A DNA stretch of 8,476 nucleotides from Alphaproteobacteria bacterium UBA2954 (GTDB lineage Bacteria > Pseudomonadota > Alphaproteobacteria > Puniceispirillales > Puniceispirillaceae). A program made the position numbers and the translations under genes. The notes under the pieces are model-generated. The model saw only the letters and a list, made by a program, of their open reading frames with translations. It had not been told where the DNA came from and did not search any database. Position 1 is the stretch's first letter. Every line of letters starts with the position of its first letter. This document shows positions 7,044 through 8,476 of the stretch, one piece after another. The DNA is taken from contig DEBO01000042.1 in assembly GCA_002348585.1 (NCBI GenBank), positions 1-8,476 on the forward strand. The letters run 5' to 3'.

Positions 7044-8270
7044 AACCCCTAGAAGCATACGCCGTGGATCTTCTATTGCCTCTTTTACTTTTACAAGGAA
7101 AGAGACCGCCTCACGCCCGTCAATAATTCTGTGATCATATGACAGGGCCAAATACATCATAGGCCGGATTTCAACCTTATCTCCCACGGCTACTGGCCGT
7201 TTCTGGATCTTGTGCATGCCAAGAATGCCACTTTGTGGTGGATTGAGAATCGGTGTTGACAACAACGAGCCATAAACCCCGCCATTGGAAATCGTGAAGC
7301 TGCCACCAGACATATCTGTCGGACTGAGCTTGCCATCACGCGCACGGCTGCCAAAATCATGAATTTTGGTTTCAACTTCTGCCAGAGACAACGTCTGCGC
7401 ATCCCTGACCACAGGCACAACAAGGCCCTGCGGTGTGCCAACAGCAACACCAATATTATAGAAATTCTTATAGATGATATCATCTCCTGAAATTTCTGCA
7501 TTCACCGCAGGAAATTCACGCAAAGCAGAAATAACAGCTTTCACAAAAAAGCCCATAAAACCCAGACGCGCCCCATGTGTCTTTTCAAACTCCTCTTTAT
7601 ATTCAGAACGCAGCGCCATCACTTCGCTCATATCGACCTCATTAAAGGTTGTCAGCATGGCTGCTGTGTTCTGAGCCTCTTTTAGCCGGCTGGCGATCAG
7701 ACGGCGCAGACGTGACATAGGAACCCGCTCTTCACGGTCGTCCGCCACACGCGGCGCTACTTGAGCTGATGCACCTGTTGTTTGCGCAACAGGTTTAGCA
7801 ACGCCTTTTTCTATTGCACCCAGGACATCAGCCTTTGTCAAACGCCCATCTTTGCCGGTAGCCACTATTGCTTTAGGGTCAAGATTATTTTCGTCAACCA
7901 GCTTCCTGACAGCAGGAGACAGCGGCATTGTCTGCGTCACAGCAGACACTTCAGCTGACGGGGCCGGTGCAGGAGCCACTTGGTCAGGGACAGCAAGCTT
8001 CTCCGATTTTGGCGAAACAGATGACGACGCAGCACCTTCTTCAACCAGGCCAAGTAAGGCATCAACACCAACAGTTGCCCCTTCTTTTGCCACAATATCA
8101 GACAGCACACCATTGACCGGAGAGGGGACTTCAAGCGTCACTTTATCTGTCTCCAGCTCAACAATAGCCTCATCAGCCTTCACAGCCTCGCCAGAGGCTT
8201 TCATCCATTTGGCGACTGTTGCCTCAACAACGGATTCCCCTAAAACTGGAACTTTTATCTCAACTGACAT
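7041..8270 (-). CDS. sucB: 2-oxoglutarate dehydrogenase E2, dihydrolipoyl succinyltransferase
   Basis: A 409-residue E2 core subunit of the 2-oxoglutarate dehydrogenase complex; it carries the succinyl group on lipoyl-lysine and transfers it to CoA. A single N-terminal lipoyl domain (about 2-76) has the lipoylated Lys43 in ETDKVTLEV. An Ala/Pro/Ser-rich linker (about 80-112) is followed by the peripheral subunit-binding domain (about 115-152; [13 protein letters not shown]...[12 protein letters not shown]), a second flexible linker, and the catalytic domain (about 180-409) with the active-site [12 protein letters not shown] (His380, Asp384). Succinyl specificity is supported by TTFNEVDMS (207-215) and by the SucA end just upstream. 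The length is normal and the gene is intact. The ATG sits 6 bases after a GATATC that follows a GAGGGG Shine-Dalgarno element, a slightly long spacing. Confidence 0.98.
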   Translation of the reverse strand: MSVEIKVPVLGESVVEATVAKWMKASGEAVKADEAIVELETDKVTLEVPSPVNGVLSDIVAKEGATVGVDALLGLVEEGAASSSVSPKSEKLAVPDQVAPAPAPSAEVSAVTQTMPLSPAVRKLVDENNLDPKAIVATGKDGRLTKADVLGAIEKGVAKPVAQTTGASAQVAPRVADDREERVPMSRLRRLIASRLKEAQNTAAMLTTFNEVDMSEVMALRSEYKEEFEKTHGARLGFMGFFVKAVISALREFPAVNAEISGDDIIYKNFYNIGVAVGTPQGLVVPVVRDAQTLSLAEVETKIHDFGSRARDGKLSPTDMSGGSFTISNGGVYGSLLSTPILNPPQSGILGMHKIQKRPVAVGDKVEIRPMMYLALSYDHRIIDGREAVSFLVKVKEAIEDPRRMLLGV

Positions 8271-8276
8271 TTTTCT

Positions 8277-8296
8277 GATATCCCCCTCTTGATATC
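8277..8296 (-). promoter_or_regulatory. sucB ribosome binding site enclosed by two GATATC arms
   Basis: Two copies of the self-complementary GATATC (8277-8282 and 8291-8296) flank the sucB Shine-Dalgarno element. The transcript reads GAUAUC, AAGAGGGG, GAUAUC, AGAAAA and then AUG. The arms can pair as a 6-base stem with the Shine-Dalgarno sequence in the 8-base loop. The stem is weak, and any effect on translation is inference. Confidence 0.3.
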
Positions 8297-8347
8297 TATT
8301 TGGTCTGCGTTAACGATGACATATGTTTGACCGACACTAAACTACAG

Positions 8348-8476
8348 TCATTCAGCTGCCACATGTTGCGAATTTTTTGTCAATGCTGACTGAACAAGTG
8401 TGTCCTGTTCAAGTCGGTGACGTGCAGCTGATCCTGTTGCCGGAGAAGCAGACTCCTTACGTCCGCAATAGACCAG
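8348..8476 (-). CDS. sucA: 2-oxoglutarate dehydrogenase E1 (SucA), C-terminal fragment
   Basis: The last 42 codons and the TGA stop of a minus-strand gene that enters from the right edge. The readable end begins LVYCGRKESASPATGS and finishes QHVAAE. The Y-x-GR-x-x-SASPATG block is the conserved C-terminal signature of the thiamine-diphosphate-dependent E1 of 2-oxoglutarate dehydrogenase, and a short variable tail follows, as usual. It lies 77 bases upstream of sucB on the same strand, the standard sucA-sucB order. The catalytic domains are outside the window, so nothing can be said about intactness. The E1 decarboxylates 2-oxoglutarate and succinylates the lipoyl group of SucB. Confidence 0.93.
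   Translation of the reverse strand: MVYCGRKESASPATGSAARHRLEQDTLVQSALTKNSQHVAAE

Noticed and set aside
7852..8292. A 146-codon plus-strand open frame opposite sucB, rich in Ser, Thr and Ala
   Set aside because: The Ser/Thr/Ala richness is explained as the antisense of the sucB lipoyl domain and Ala/Pro linker. sucB is certain in this position.

Overview
The window is a stretch of ordinary alphaproteobacterial chromosome. It is gene-dense, moderate in GC by eye, and has no tRNA, rRNA, CRISPR array, insertion sequence or phage gene that I can see. The order atpH - priA - transaldolase - DUF484 - xerC - lpdA - sucB - sucA resembles arrangements known in Alphaproteobacteria, where priA sits beside the atp operon and lpd is the last gene of the suc cluster. 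A marine lineage such as SAR116 would fit the base composition and protein style, but that is a guess. Nothing here pins down a species.

Left part, minus strand (1-3028): the 5' end of atpH (ATP synthase delta subunit, first gene of the F1 operon), cut by the window edge. It is preceded by a 257-base gap and then the complete primosomal helicase gene priA. Both genes start with GTG behind a good Shine-Dalgarno sequence. The gap should carry the priA transcript end and the atp promoter, but I find only weak candidates for either.

Middle, plus strand (3223-5531): a compact three-gene run diverging from priA. It holds a small single-domain transaldolase of the TalC/FSA family, a DUF484 protein of unknown function, and the tyrosine recombinase xerC. 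DUF484 and xerC overlap by ATGA and are probably translationally coupled. The space between priA and the transaldolase gene carries a near-perfect 19-base inverted repeat, the best operator candidate in the window.

Right part, minus strand (5585-8476): the end of the 2-oxoglutarate dehydrogenase operon, in transcription order sucA (last 42 codons only), sucB (complete E2) and lpdA (complete E3). Together they encode the complex that converts 2-oxoglutarate to succinyl-CoA in the TCA cycle. Two small RNA-hairpin candidates flank sucB: one places its Shine-Dalgarno sequence in a loop, the other begins at its stop codon. xerC and lpdA converge with 53 bases between them.

I did not find a new biological system. 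The points most worth a second look are the catalytic residues that favour transaldolase over fructose-6-phosphate aldolase activity, the inverted repeat between priA and the transaldolase gene, the DUF484-xerC pairing, and the two hairpins around sucB.
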